64,000 nucleotides of DNA, from contig NZ_QLSU01000005.1 of the NCBI RefSeq assembly GCF_003268775.1, positions 310,001-374,000 of the forward strand. Reading direction: 5' to 3'. The position numbers and the translations under genes are program-made. Within the stretch, counting starts at the first letter, position 1; each line of letters starts with the position of its first letter. The DNA comes from Paraburkholderia unamae (lineage in GTDB: Bacteria; Pseudomonadota; Gammaproteobacteria; Burkholderiales; Burkholderiaceae). The notes below the pieces were generated by a model. That model was not told the DNA's origin, made no database searches, and saw only the letters and a program-made list of their open reading frames with translations. Below, piece after piece: positions 35,809 through 46,841 of this stretch.

Positions 35809-36624
35809 TTACTTGCTACCGAAGAGGCGCTGGAGCAGGCCCGGCTTCTGGTAATCGGTGAATCGAAGCGTCTTGTCTTCGCCGAGAAAGCGCGAGACCA
35901 CGTCCTTGTACGACTCGGCAACATCGGTGCCGTCGAGATGGACCGCGGGCAGGCCCTGGTTCGATGCGTGCAGCACCGCTTCCGATTCCGGAATCACGCC
36001 GATCAGCTCGATGCGCAAGATTTCCGAGATATCCGACAGCGAGAGCATTTCGCCTTCGCTCACGCGCTTGGGGTTGTAGCGCGTAATGAGCAGGTGCTCC
36101 TTGATCGGATCCTTGCCTTCGATCGCACGCTTGGTCTTGGACGACAGCATGCCGAGAATGCGGTCCGAGTCGCGCACCGAAGACACTTCCGGGTTCGTCA
36201 CGATGAGCGCTTCGTCGGCGAAGTGCATCGCGAGCAGCGCGCCCGACTCGATGCCCGCGGGCGAGTCGCACACGATGTACTCGAAGTCCATCTTGCGCAG
36301 ATCCTCGATCACCTTCTCCACGCCTTCCTTCGTGAGCGCGTCTTTATCGCGCGTTTGCGAAGCGGGCAGGATGAAGAGGTTCTCGCACTTCTTGTCCTTG
36401 ATGAGCGCCTGATTGAGGTTCGCCTCGCCCTGGATCACGTTGATCAGGTCATACACGACGCGGCGCTCGCAACCCATGATGAGGTCGAGATTGCGCAGGC
36501 CCACGTCGAAGTCGATGACCGCGGTCTTGTGGCCGCGCAACGCGAGGCCCGATGCGAAACTCGCGCTCGTGGTCGTCTTGCCGACACCACCCTTGCCCGA
36601 AGTCACCACAATGATTTTTGCCAT
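35809..36624 (-). CDS. minD: Septum site-determining ATPase MinD
   Basis: 271 residues. The deviant Walker A is [16 protein letters not shown] (about 10-25). It continues with [17 protein letters not shown], the switch [22 protein letters not shown] and the C-terminal membrane-targeting helix ([13 protein letters not shown]). It recruits MinC to the membrane and is displaced by MinE. Middle gene of minCDE. Confidence 0.97.
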   Translation of the reverse strand: MAKIIVVTSGKGGVGKTTTSASFASGLALRGHKTAVIDFDVGLRNLDLIMGCERRVVYDLINVIQGEANLNQALIKDKKCENLFILPASQTRDKDALTKEGVEKVIEDLRKMDFEYIVCDSPAGIESGALLAMHFADEALIVTNPEVSSVRDSDRILGMLSSKTKRAIEGKDPIKEHLLITRYNPKRVSEGEMLSLSDISEILRIELIGVIPESEAVLHASNQGLPAVHLDGTDVAESYKDVVSRFLGEDKTLRFTDYQKPGLLQRLFGSK

Positions 36625-36725
36625 TCCCTTACCTTGCGTTCGTCAGTTTCTCAGTTTGGTCTCATCGCGCGCTGCTCTGGCACTCACGGATTGCATGGGC
36701 GCCGCTCCGACGCCCGGGCAGCGAC

Positions 36726-37580
36726 TCAGGTGAGCCTCAACGGTTCGATCAACAGCTTTTCTTCCTCGAGCCGGATTTGCGCCGGCTTGCCCCGCACGTC
36801 CTCGGCGAGTGGCACTTCAGTCGTACGGTAGATGCCCGCAATCGAAATCAGTTCCGCCTCGAGGCTCGTGCAGAAAATGCGTGCGTCGTGGTTGCCGTGC
36901 ACGCCCGCGAGCGCACGGCCGCGCAACGGCGCGTAAATGTGGATGTTGCCCTCGGCGATCACTTCCGCGCCGTTGGAAACGAGGCCGAGCACGACCACGT
37001 CGCCCTTCGCGTAGATGCGCTGGCCCGAGCGCAGCGGACGGTCGACCACGAGCGTGGGTTCCGTGCGCGCGCCGCGCGACTCGGCCGCTTCCAGCGTCGC
37101 CGTGATTTCGGCGGCGGCAGCGGCGTCGGTATCGGTGGAAAAGAGTTCGGGCTGCGCGGCGGCCTGCGGTGCAGCCGGCTCGGCTGCCGGCGCGTTCGCG
37201 GCACTGTGTGCCTCGCTCACTGCCGCCGCTTCGTCCGCAGACGACTTCGCGTTTGCGCCGCGGCGATCGCGCGCTTCGAGAAACGGCAGGCCCGCCGCTG
37301 CGGCCCAGCCATGCTGCGCGGGCTGCGCGACCACGCCCACGGGGCGCATGCGCACGCTTTCCAGCAGGCGCGCGATCTCGCCCAAGGCCACCTGCTCGCC
37401 GTCGGCGAGACGCCGCAGGTCGATCGCGACGGTGTCGTTAGCGAAGAATTCGGGCGTCGCCTCGAAGCGCCGCGTGAGCTCGGCGCGCATGGCATCGAGC
37501 TCGGTTGTCTTGACCACGAACAGAAGCGTATCGACTGAACCGCTCTTCAGTTCAAAGTATGGCGATTTCCTGGGCGACAT
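36726..37580 (-). CDS. minC: Septum site-determining inhibitor MinC
   Basis: 284 residues. The N-terminal FtsZ-inhibitory domain (about 1-105; [34 protein letters not shown]) and the C-terminal beta-helix domain (about 180-284; [42 protein letters not shown]) are clear. They are joined by an Ala/Pro-rich linker of about 60 residues, longer than in E. coli (231 aa protein). 101 bases separate it from minD. Confidence 0.95.
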   Translation of the reverse strand: MSPRKSPYFELKSGSVDTLLFVVKTTELDAMRAELTRRFEATPEFFANDTVAIDLRRLADGEQVALGEIARLLESVRMRPVGVVAQPAQHGWAAAAGLPFLEARDRRGANAKSSADEAAAVSEAHSAANAPAAEPAAPQAAAQPELFSTDTDAAAAAEITATLEAAESRGARTEPTLVVDRPLRSGQRIYAKGDVVVLGLVSNGAEVIAEGNIHIYAPLRGRALAGVHGNHDARIFCTSLEAELISIAGIYRTTEVPLAEDVRGKPAQIRLEEEKLLIEPLRLT

Positions 37581-37681
37581 GGCGTTCGGCTAAAAATTTT
37601 GCGTATTTTACAGGCGTCGACGCGCACGGCCATCATTTTTAACGGTGCATTCCGCCAGAATTGCGCAAACAAAAATGCATG

Positions 37682-37708
37682 AAAAAAGGCGCGCAACGCG
37701 CGGCGCCT
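37682..37708 (-). terminator. Probable terminator of GNAT gene
   Basis: Minus strand: GAAGGCGCC...GGCGCGCCTTTTTT, a GC-rich hairpin followed by TTTTTT, about 130 bases after the GNAT stop. Confidence 0.55.
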
Positions 37709-37839
37709 TCAAATGACGCAAAACCGCGCACAACGACGCCGTGCGCAAGCGCAAATCTTTTCGATTGGGCACTGCATGGGACACCGCTCGTGGCGAGCGA
37801 TGAAGGACGACGCCGCACGCGCAGGCGCGCGGCCCTCTT

Positions 37840-38376
37840 TCACGCGGAGGTCGCGGATTTCGTAGGCTCGCCGAGGCTGCGCATGAGCAGCGTTTCCCAC
37901 TGCTCGGGCTGCTGCTGGCTGCGCGCGTGATCGCCGGTGGCCACGAAACCGAGGCGCTCATAGAAGCGCATGGCCGTGGTGTTCGTGTCGGTGATCCACG
38001 CGTAGGCCTGCGTGGCGCCCTCGCTCACGAGCCAGTCGATCGCGCTGTTGAGCAGCAGCTCGCCGCCGCTCAGATGACGCACGGCGGGCGCGACCCACAG
38101 CGCCGAGACGAACGCGCGCCGCGCCGGCGCGTTTTCGAAGCTCGCGCCGATCAGGCCGGCAGGATGGCCCTCGGTATAAAGAATGAACGACGTACCGGTG
38201 TGCGAGACCGCATGCCGGGCCGCCGCTGCGTCGAAGACAGCGGCATCGGCGGATAGCGCGTCTTCGAGCGTGTCGCCGAATGCATAAGGCGCGTCGCGCA
38301 GCGAAGCTGTTCGAAGCTCGCGGAGCACGGCACCCTGATCGGCGGCGATACGGCGAACGGTCAGTGACGGACTCAT
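37840..38376 (-). CDS. GNAT-family N-acetyltransferase
   Basis: 178 residues with the acetyl-CoA fold: LIGASFENAPARRAFVSALWVAPAVRHLSGGELLLNSAIDWLVSEG (motif A with a modified R/Q-x-x-G-x-G/A loop) and TNTTAMRFYERLGFVATGD (motif B). The substrate cannot be predicted. It is read towards minC with a probable terminator and a 142-base gap after map. Confidence 0.87.
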   Translation of the reverse strand: MSPSLTVRRIAADQGAVLRELRTASLRDAPYAFGDTLEDALSADAAVFDAAAARHAVSHTGTSFILYTEGHPAGLIGASFENAPARRAFVSALWVAPAVRHLSGGELLLNSAIDWLVSEGATQAYAWITDTNTTAMRFYERLGFVATGDHARSQQQPEQWETLLMRSLGEPTKSATSA

Positions 38377-38518
38377 GCAGTCGTAAACCCCAATAAAGCG
38401 CTAACGCGTAGCTTTAACCGAACTGGCTTGAGAGTCAAATCCTTATTTGACAAAAACGCGCGCGCGACGCCGCGCGCAACAGCCTTGACAGACGGCCCGG
38501 GAACCCGCACAACCGCGC

Positions 38519-39304
38519 TCACGGGGCCTCGTAGGCGCCCGTGCCGTCCGGCCAGGGGGTCAGCAGTTCGTAGCCCTCGTCGGTCACGGCAACCATGTGT
38601 TCCCACTGCGCGGAAAGCGAACGGTCCTTGGTGACCACCGTCCAGCCGTCGCGCTGCACCGTGGTGCCCGCGCGGCCCGCGTTGACCATCGGCTCGATCG
38701 TAAACACCATGCCCGGCTTCAGGCGCACGCCCTGCCCCGGCTGGCCGTAGTGCAGCACCTGCGGCTCCTCGTGATACACCTTGCCGATGCCGTGGCCGCA
38801 ATACTCGCGCACGATCGAGAAACCATCGGCCTGGGCACGCTTCTGGATGGCGTGCCCCACGTCGCCGAGCGTCGCGCCCGGCTTCACCTCGCGAATGCCG
38901 GCCAGCATCGCCTCGTAGGTCGTGTCGATCAGCTGACGGCCCACCGTGCTCGGCGTGCCGACGCAGTACATGCGGCTGGTGTCGCCGAAATAGCCGTCCT
39001 TGATGACGGCCACGTCGATATTGATGATGTCGCCGTCCTTGAGCACCTCGTTGCGGTTCGGAATGCCGTGGCAGACCACCGAGTTGACCGAGGTGCAGAT
39101 CGTCTTCGGAAAGCCGAGGTAGCCGACATTGGCCGGCACGGCCTTGAGCGTGTTGACGATGAAATCGTTGCAGATGGCGTCGAGGTCGTCGGTGGAGACG
39201 CCAGGCTTCACGTGCTCGCCGATCATCGCGAGCACGTCGGCGGCGAGCCGGCCCGAAATGCGCAGGCGGGCGAGATCGTCGGCAGACTTGTAGGTGATAG
39301 GCAT
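38519..39304 (-). CDS. map: Methionine aminopeptidase, type I
   Basis: 261 residues. Removes the initiator Met from nascent proteins. All five metal ligands are visible: both Asp in INIDVAVIKDGYFGDTSRM, His in GHGIGK, Glu in FTIEPM and Glu in QWEHMVAV. No SH3-like extension, so the bacterial type Ia form. It is a single gene here, not linked to rpsB; the ATG at 39304 gives the normal length. Confidence 0.95.
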   Translation of the reverse strand: MPITYKSADDLARLRISGRLAADVLAMIGEHVKPGVSTDDLDAICNDFIVNTLKAVPANVGYLGFPKTICTSVNSVVCHGIPNRNEVLKDGDIINIDVAVIKDGYFGDTSRMYCVGTPSTVGRQLIDTTYEAMLAGIREVKPGATLGDVGHAIQKRAQADGFSIVREYCGHGIGKVYHEEPQVLHYGQPGQGVRLKPGMVFTIEPMVNAGRAGTTVQRDGWTVVTKDRSLSAQWEHMVAVTDEGYELLTPWPDGTGAYEAP

Positions 39305-39521
39305 CGGTGGACCGAGGTGGGCGCGGCGGCGCGCGAGCGCTTCGCCGCAAATTCAAAGGTGCGATTGTACCGGCTGTGCCGCCTTGTACCAGCGCCGTGG
39401 CTTTGGCGGCGCGGCAGTCCTCCGCCGCTGCGCGCGGAATTTTCAGATATCTCCGATTGTTCGAGCACAAGCCGCCGTCAAGAATGGGAAATATCTTACA
39501 TCGCAAGCTGCCAATCCGATC

Positions 39522-40313
39522 ATGACCTCAAGTAATCCCTCCGCCGCCGCAACGAATGCGGCGCTCAACCTCCTGATTGCGCTACCCACGTACGACAACT
39601 CGGTGCACTTCGACTTCGCCATGGCGCTCGCGCGGCTGATGGAAACGCTCAAGGAGCGCGGCATCCGCTACGAGTACATTCATACGGCCTCGTCGCACAT
39701 CATCCGCGCGCGCAATTTTTTCGCGAATTATTTCTTGAGCCATCCTGAGTTCACGCATCTCCTCTTTCTCGACACGGACATGGACTTCTCGCGCGAAGCG
39801 ATCGAGCGCCTCATCGCCGGCGACAAGCCCGTGGCGGGCGTCGCCTGCCCGTACCGTTATTTCGACCGGGAAAAGCAGATCACGAGCGCCGACGTGGGGC
39901 TCACGCTGCGCGAATGGCAGGAGAAAACGGTGGACTACAACACGGCGATTCTGGCCAATGAAGCGGGCGGCAGCGTCGTATCCGGCGGCTGGGCGGAAGT
40001 GAGCCACATCGGCACGGGCATTTTCCTCGTGCGCCGCGACGCGCTGGAGGCCATCCTGCCGCACACCGAGCTCTACCGCCCGCCGGCCCAGTACGCAGGC
40101 TATCTGCCGGACGGCAAGTTCTACGCGTTCTTCGACACGGTCGGTGAAAAGGGCGTGTATCTGTCGGAGGATCTGTCGTTCTGCCGGCGCGTGCGCGCGG
40201 CGGGCAAGTCGGTGTGGGCGCTCGTCGACGAGAAGATCGTGCATCACGGCGGATCGTCGATCTCGGGCACGTACCTGCGCGCGCTGGAAATGCGCGGACA
40301 CATGCGCAAGTGA
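39522..40313 (+). CDS. GT-A-like glycosyltransferase/hypothetical
   Basis: 263 residues. NLLIALPTYDNSVHFDFAMAL, then SHIIRARNFFANYFLSHPEFTHLLFLDTDMDFSREAIERL, a GT-A (GT2/GT8-like) nucleotide-sugar fold with a D-x-D motif. Later EDLSFCRRVRAAGKSVWALVDEKIVHHGG matches the acceptor-side (E/D)D and final His of such enzymes. No membrane segment. The donor and acceptor are unknown. The ATG at 39522 is chosen because the upstream 76 residues lack similarity. Divergent from map; a terminator follows. Confidence 0.75.
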   Translation: MTSSNPSAAATNAALNLLIALPTYDNSVHFDFAMALARLMETLKERGIRYEYIHTASSHIIRARNFFANYFLSHPEFTHLLFLDTDMDFSREAIERLIAGDKPVAGVACPYRYFDREKQITSADVGLTLREWQEKTVDYNTAILANEAGGSVVSGGWAEVSHIGTGIFLVRRDALEAILPHTELYRPPAQYAGYLPDGKFYAFFDTVGEKGVYLSEDLSFCRRVRAAGKSVWALVDEKIVHHGGSSISGTYLRALEMRGHMRK

Positions 40314-40366
40314 GGGCAAGTGAACGTGCGCTGCGGCATGCGAGCCGTGCCGGAGCGCCGAAAAGC

Positions 40367-40404
40367 AAAAACCCCCGCAGCGGTTAAGCATGCGGGGGTT
40401 TTCT
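40367..40404. terminator. Bidirectional terminator
   Basis: AAAACCCCCGCA ... TGCGGGGGTTTT with an 11-base loop, between the GT-A-like gene (plus) and tRNA-Ser(CGA) (minus). Confidence 0.9.
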
Positions 40405-40409
40405 GAATT

Positions 40410-40500
<91 letters not shown>

Positions 40501-40556
40501 GGGCTACTGCATTTTTACTGCTTCTCCGGTCTTGGTCGGCGACCAGAGAAGCGGAG

Positions 40557-40584
40557 ATTATAGAACATATTTTGCGTTACGCAA
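40557..40584 (-). promoter_or_regulatory. Promoter of tRNA-Ser(CGA)
   Basis: Minus strand: TTGCGT (40579-40584), a 16-base spacer, then TATAAT (40557-40562), about 57 bases before the mature tRNA. Its look is similar to the tRNA-Thr promoter at 6293. Confidence 0.75.
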
Positions 40585-40646
40585 GCCCTTTTTTAAAAAA
40601 TTTCGAGGGCAAGCGCATCACATGTTCCGCGCCGTGCAGCGCTGTT

Positions 40647-42026
<1,380 letters not shown>

Positions 42027-42036
42027 TTACGTCGAT

Positions 42037-43368
42037 TCAGCCCTTGCGCTTTCTCTCGCGGATTTCTTCCCGGTGGTCTTCGCGCCACCGCGCGTCGAGG
42101 TCGGCCAGACGCGCGAGCTTTTCGCCGATCTTGCCTTCGAGTCCGCGCGGCGTGGGCTGATACCAGCGCGGCTCGCGCATGCCGTCGGGCAAATACGTTT
42201 CGCCGGCCGCATACGCGTCGGGTTCGTCGTGCGCGTAGCGGTATTCGTGGCCGTAGCCCAGTTCCTTCATGAGCTTGGTGGGCGCGTTGCGCAGATGGAT
42301 GGGCACCGCGCGCGACTGGTCCTTGCTCACGAAGCGCCGCGCCTCGTTATAGGCGTTGTAGCCCGCGTTCGATTTGGGGGCCACGGCGAGATAGATCACG
42401 GCCTGCGCGAGCGCGAGTTCGCCTTCGGGCGACCCCAGGCGCTCGTAGGTCTCGGCGGCGTCGAGCGTGATGCGCCCGGCGCGCGGGTCGGCCAGACCGA
42501 TGTCCTCCCACGCCATGCGCACGATGCGCCGCGCGAGATAACGCGGGTCGGCGCCGCCGTCGAGCATGCGGCAGAACCAGTAGAGCGCGCCGTCCGGGTT
42601 GCTGCCGCGCACCGACTTGTGCAGCGCGCTGATCTGGTCGTAGAACGCGTCGCCGCCCTTGTCGAAGCGCCGCAGGTTTTCGGCGAGCGCGCTGCCGAGC
42701 AGTTCGCCGTCGATCTCGGTCTTCTTCTGCTGTGCGGCCGCGCGCGCGACGATTTCGAGGTTGTTCAGGAGCTTGCGGCCGTCGCCGTCGGCGGAACCGA
42801 TCAGCGCCTTCTTCGCTTCGTCCGTGAACGTGAGGCCGCCCAGTTCCGCGCTCGCGCGGGCCAGCAGTTCGCCCTGCTCCTCCTCGTCGAGGCTCTTGAG
42901 CACGTACACCGCCGCGCGAGAGAGCAATGCGCTGTTCACCTCGAACGACGGATTCTCCGTGGTCGCGCCGATGAACACGAAGAGGCCCGACTCCACGTGC
43001 GGCAGGAAGGCGTCCTGCTGGCTCTTGTTGAAGCGATGGACTTCGTCGACGAACACGAGCGTCTGGTGCCCGCGCGCGCGATGCAGTTGCGCCTGCTCCA
43101 CGGCCTCGCGGATATCCTTCACGCCCGAGAGCACCGCCGAGAGCGCGATGAATTCGGCGTGGAACGCGTCGGCCATGAGGCGCGCGAGCGTGGTCTTGCC
43201 CACGCCCGGCGGGCCCCAGAGAATCATCGAATGCGCTTCGCCCGACTCGAACGCGACGCGCAGCGGCTTGTTGGGCCCGAGCAGATGCTTCTGGCCGATG
43301 ACCTCGTCGATGGAGCGCGGGCGCAGCCGTTCGGCGAGGGGGACGTTGGCACGGGTTTCTTCAAACAT
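42037..43368 (-). CDS. rarA: Replication-associated recombination protein RarA (MgsA)
   Basis: 443 residues. An AAA+ ATPase acting at stalled replication forks, related to clamp loaders and WRNIP1. PLAERLRPRSIDEVIGQKHLLG at the start, Walker A GPPGVGKTTLARLMA (about 54), Walker B FVDEVHRFNKSQQDAFLP, sensor GATTENPSFEVNSALLSR, and the C-terminal tetramer domain ending GLEGKIGEKLARL. The start at 43368 matches the family. rarA-serS order is ancestral, but lolA, its usual other neighbour, is 14.7 kb away. Confidence 0.95.
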   Translation of the reverse strand: MFEETRANVPLAERLRPRSIDEVIGQKHLLGPNKPLRVAFESGEAHSMILWGPPGVGKTTLARLMADAFHAEFIALSAVLSGVKDIREAVEQAQLHRARGHQTLVFVDEVHRFNKSQQDAFLPHVESGLFVFIGATTENPSFEVNSALLSRAAVYVLKSLDEEEQGELLARASAELGGLTFTDEAKKALIGSADGDGRKLLNNLEIVARAAAQQKKTEIDGELLGSALAENLRRFDKGGDAFYDQISALHKSVRGSNPDGALYWFCRMLDGGADPRYLARRIVRMAWEDIGLADPRAGRITLDAAETYERLGSPEGELALAQAVIYLAVAPKSNAGYNAYNEARRFVSKDQSRAVPIHLRNAPTKLMKELGYGHEYRYAHDEPDAYAAGETYLPDGMREPRWYQPTPRGLEGKIGEKLARLADLDARWREDHREEIRERKRKG

Positions 43369-43572
43369 GACGTTTTCGCGATAATGACGGCTTTCCGGCA
43401 GGCCAAGCGCTTGCGGCGAATTCGGGGACACAGTCCCGTCGCCGCAAAGCAGCCTGCCGCACCGGATGCAGTCGTGCATTATGACAGCGTGCGCCGCGGC
43501 GCGAGACGCGGGCTCCATCGCTCAGGCTGACGGAACCGGATAAAACAGACAAAACCCAGGGAAGCGTTCCAC

Positions 43573-44889
43573 ATGACTCAAGATTCGCACGCCGGCGATG
43601 CCGGCTCCACCTACGCGCCGAACGTGCCCGTGCCCGACGCGCGCCGCCAGTTCCGCACCGGCGACGCCTTCGCGCTGTGGTTCTCGCTCGGCATCGGCCT
43701 GCTGGTCGCGCAGGCGGGCGCGCTGCTCGTGCCCGGCCTCTCGCTGCCGCACGCGCTCACGGCCATCGCGCTCGGCAGCGTGATCGGCGTCGTGCTGCTC
43801 GCGCTCGCGGGCGTGATCGGCACGGACACGGGACTCGCGGCCATGTCGTCGCTGCGCCCCACGCTCGGCATTCGCGGCGCGTCGGTTCCGGCCGTCATCA
43901 ACATGGTGCAGCTCGTGGGCTGGGGCTCGTTCGAGATCATCGTGATGCGCGACTCCGCCGACGCGCTCGCCAAACAAGCCTTCAATCTGTCGATGCCGCT
44001 CGTCTGGACCGTGATCTTCGGCCTTCTGGCGACACTGCTTGCCATCAGCGGCCCGCTCTCGTTCGTGCGGCGCTTCCTGCGCACGTGGGGCATCTGGCTG
44101 CTGCTCGCAGGCGCGGCCTGGCTCACGTGGAGCCTGCTCGTGAAGCACGATCTTGGCGCGCTGATGCGCCGCCCCGGCACGGGCGAAATGCCGTTTGGCA
44201 GCGCCATCGACCTCGTGGTGGCCATGCCGCTCTCGTGGCTGCCGCTCATCGCCGACTACACGCGCTTCGGCCGCAAAGCGGGCGAAACCTTCCGTGGCAC
44301 GCTGTTCGGCTACGGTATCGCGAACCTGTGGTTCTATGCGCTCGGCGCGATTTACGTCCTCGCGGCAGGCGGCGGCGACGCGCTGCTCACCACGGCGCTC
44401 GCCCAGGCCGGCGGTGGCCTCGCGCTGCTGCTCGTGCTGATCGACGAAATCGACAACGCCTTCGCCGATATCCACTCGGCCGCCGTTTCGACCGGCACGT
44501 TCTGGACGCGTGCGAGCGTCCCCTGGCTCTCGGCCGCGTTCGGCGCGCTGTGCACGCTGATCGGTCTGATCGTGCCGATGGCGAAGTACGAGAACTTCCT
44601 GCTTTTCATCGGCTCGGTGTTCGCGCCGCTCTTCGGCGTCGTGCTCGCCGATCACTTCATCGTGCGCCGCCGCCGCATCGACGCGCAGGCGCTGGCCGAT
44701 CTGAACGGCGCGTATGGCTATTCGGGCGGCTGGCACGTGAGCGCGTTCATCGCATGGGCGCTCGGCATCGGCGCGTATCATGCGCTCAACCAGTGGCTGC
44801 CGAATCTCGGCGCGACGCTGCCCGCGCTCGTGGTCGGCGCGCTGTGCTATCTCGTGCTCACGGGTCGTCGGCGCGCGGCTTACGCCTGA
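43573..44889 (+). CDS. cytX: NCS1-family transporter, CytX-like (pyrimidine/hydroxymethylpyrimidine)
   Basis: 438 residues, 11-12 membrane helices. Nucleobase-cation symporter-1 signatures: ALWFSLGIGLLVAQAGALL, NMVQLVGWGSFEIIVM, SWLPLIADYTRFGRK and LIDEIDNAFADIHSAAVS. The last resembles CytX, predicted to import hydroxymethylpyrimidine for thiamine synthesis, more than CodB. No thi genes and no THI-box RNA are visible nearby, so the substrate is inferred by similarity only. Divergent from rarA; a bidirectional terminator separates it from bioB. Confidence 0.78.
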   Translation: MTQDSHAGDAGSTYAPNVPVPDARRQFRTGDAFALWFSLGIGLLVAQAGALLVPGLSLPHALTAIALGSVIGVVLLALAGVIGTDTGLAAMSSLRPTLGIRGASVPAVINMVQLVGWGSFEIIVMRDSADALAKQAFNLSMPLVWTVIFGLLATLLAISGPLSFVRRFLRTWGIWLLLAGAAWLTWSLLVKHDLGALMRRPGTGEMPFGSAIDLVVAMPLSWLPLIADYTRFGRKAGETFRGTLFGYGIANLWFYALGAIYVLAAGGGDALLTTALAQAGGGLALLLVLIDEIDNAFADIHSAAVSTGTFWTRASVPWLSAAFGALCTLIGLIVPMAKYENFLLFIGSVFAPLFGVVLADHFIVRRRRIDAQALADLNGAYGYSGGWHVSAFIAWALGIGAYHALNQWLPNLGATLPALVVGALCYLVLTGRRRAAYA

Positions 44890-44911
44890 GGCGCTGGACT
44901 TCGATTGCGCC

Positions 44912-44945
44912 ATAAAAAAACGCCACGAATCGTGGCGTTTTTTCT
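44912..44945. terminator. Bidirectional terminator cytX/bioB
   Basis: AAAAAAACGCCACGA-TCGTGGCGTTTTTT-type stem with A- and T-runs, between the two convergent genes. Confidence 0.9.
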
Positions 44946-44965
44946 TTCTGGCGACGTGTCAGGCG

Positions 44966-46066
44966 TCACTCGCAATGGCCGCAGCCGCCATGATGCGCGT
45001 GATGCTCGTGATGCTCGTGATGCGCGTGATGCGCGTGGTCATCGGCAGGCAGATGCTGCGCGGCCTGCGCGCTGATGCCCAGACGCTGCAACAGCTTGCG
45101 GTCGGCTTCCGCCTGCGGATTGCTCGTGGTGAGCAACTGGTCGCCGTAGAAAATCGAGTTCGCGCCCGCCATGAAGCACAACGCCTGAAGCGCGTCGTCC
45201 ATCTGCTCGCGGCCGGCCGAGAGGCGCACCATCGCCTTGGGCATCGTGATGCGGGCCACCGCGATCGTGCGCACGAACTCGAACGGGTCGATCGGCTCGG
45301 TGCCTTCGAGCGGCGTGCCGCTCACCTGCACGAGATTGTTGATGGGCACCGACTCCGGGTACGGCTCCATGTTCGCCAACTGCGCGATCAGGCCCGCGCG
45401 CTCGCGGCGCGATTCGCCCATGCCGACGATGCCGCCGCAGCACACGTTGATGCCCGCGTCGCGCACGCGCTCGAGCGTCTCGAGGCGGTCGTCGTAGGTG
45501 CGCGTCGAAATGATCTTGCCGTAGAACTCGGGCGACGTGTCGAGGTTGTGGTTGTAGTAGTCGAGGCCGGCTTCAGCGAGCGCCTTCGCCTGGTGGTCTT
45601 CGAGCATGCCAAGCGTCACGCAGGTCTCCAGACCCATCGCTTTCACGCCGCGAATCATGTCCTTGATCGGCTCGAGGTGGCGATCCTTCGGATTGCGCCA
45701 TGCCGCGCCCATGCAAAAGCGCGTCGCGCCGTTGGCCTTGGCCGCGCGCGCCGCGTCCAGCACGGCGCCGACTTCCATCAGCTTGCCAGCCTCCAGTTCC
45801 GTGTCGTGATGCGACGACTGCGGGCAGTACGCGCAGTCTTCCTCGCAGCCGCCGGTCTTGATCGAGAGCAGCGTGGAAAGCTGCACCGCGTTCGCGTCGA
45901 AATGCTCGCGATGCACCTGTTGCGCGCGGAACATCAGATCGTTGAACGGCAGCTCGTAGAGCGCGGCGACGTCGGCGACGCGCCAGCGTGCGTTCGCTTC
46001 TGCTGCGGCTTGCGCGCTCGGCGCGGTTTGCTTGAGCGCGGTGAGGTCGATGTGGGTTTGCGTCAT
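44966..46066 (-). CDS. bioB: Biotin synthase with His-rich C-terminal tail
   Basis: 366 residues. A radical SAM enzyme inserting sulfur into dethiobiotin, the last step of biotin synthesis. CEEDCAYC (about residues 70-77) holds the 4Fe-4S cysteines. The barrel has [41 protein letters not shown] and the 2Fe-2S Arg region ([14 protein letters not shown]). After about residue 340 an added tail of HH(A/E) triplets ends in GGCGHCE. The tail is encoded by a 9-bp tandem repeat. Last gene of bioAFDB, 61 bases after bioD. Confidence 0.96.
   Translation of the reverse strand: MTQTHIDLTALKQTAPSAQAAAEANARWRVADVAALYELPFNDLMFRAQQVHREHFDANAVQLSTLLSIKTGGCEEDCAYCPQSSHHDTELEAGKLMEVGAVLDAARAAKANGATRFCMGAAWRNPKDRHLEPIKDMIRGVKAMGLETCVTLGMLEDHQAKALAEAGLDYYNHNLDTSPEFYGKIISTRTYDDRLETLERVRDAGINVCCGGIVGMGESRRERAGLIAQLANMEPYPESVPINNLVQVSGTPLEGTEPIDPFEFVRTIAVARITMPKAMVRLSAGREQMDDALQALCFMAGANSIFYGDQLLTTSNPQAEADRKLLQRLGISAQAAQHLPADDHAHHAHHEHHEHHAHHGGCGHCE
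44992..45036. repeat. 9-bp tandem repeat inside bioB
   Basis: Five consecutive units GATG(C/T)... (GATGCGCGT or GATGCTCGT on the plus strand) encode the HHA/HHE triplets of the BioB tail. The unit length is a multiple of three, so copy-number change would keep the frame. Confidence 0.85.
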
Positions 46067-46127
46067 GGTGTCGTGGTCCTTCTTTATGACTGGGCGCTCA
46101 GTGCCATTCGTACACTAAGCGCGTACA

Positions 46128-46841
46128 TTAAGCGGCGCGCACGCGCAGGCGTGCGAGCAACGTGTCGATGTTCAGGTGTCCTGCCGCATCGTCGGCGCTC
46201 GCGCCGCGCATGTGCGGCACGACGCCGATGAGCGGCGCGCCGTACTGGGCGGCGAGGCGCTCGCGCAACGCGTCGATGTTTTCCTCGGGGAACGTCATGG
46301 CCGGATCGATGCGGTTCGCGACCCAGCCCGCGAGCGTCAAGCCGCGCGCGGCGATCGCCTCGGCGGTGAGCAGCGCGTGGCTGATGCAGCCAAGCCGCAT
46401 GCCCACCACGAGCACCACGGGCAAGCCGAGCGCGACGGCGAGATCGGCGGTGTCTTCGGTCGCCGTGAGCGGCACGCGAAACCCGCCCACGCCTTCCACG
46501 ACAACCGCGTCCGCGCGCTCGCACGCCTGCGCGTGAGCGCTGACGATGCGCGCCATGTCGAGCGTCACGCCTTCCAGTGCCGCGGCGATATGCGGCGCGG
46601 CGGGCTCCTTTAGCAGAAAGGGCGTGCGCATCTCCGGCGGCAACAGCACGCTCGCGGCGGCGTCGAGTTGATCGGCGTCCTCGTTGTGCCAGACGCCGTC
46701 ACGCTCGTACGCGCCCGCGGCGATGGGCTTGAGCGCCGTGGCGCGCAGCCCCGCATGCGTGAGGCCGCGCAACAAGGCCGCGCTCACAAAGGTCTTGCCG
46801 ATCTCGGTATCGGTGCCGGTGACGAACAGCGAAACCGTCAT
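46128..46841 (-). CDS. bioD: Dethiobiotin synthetase
   Basis: 237 residues. Closes the ureido ring of DAPA using CO2 and ATP. The N-terminal P-loop-like [37 protein letters not shown] and [22 protein letters not shown] are the family motifs. Its ATG overlaps the bioF stop (ATGA), indicating coupling. Confidence 0.95.
   Translation of the reverse strand: MTVSLFVTGTDTEIGKTFVSAALLRGLTHAGLRATALKPIAAGAYERDGVWHNEDADQLDAAASVLLPPEMRTPFLLKEPAAPHIAAALEGVTLDMARIVSAHAQACERADAVVVEGVGGFRVPLTATEDTADLAVALGLPVVLVVGMRLGCISHALLTAEAIAARGLTLAGWVANRIDPAMTFPEENIDALRERLAAQYGAPLIGVVPHMRGASADDAAGHLNIDTLLARLRVRAA

Noticed and set aside
44660..44965. Thiamine (THI-box) riboswitch for the CytX-like gene
   Set aside because: The downstream side is a plain terminator, and no THI-box-like sequence was recognised in the 204 bases before the gene either.
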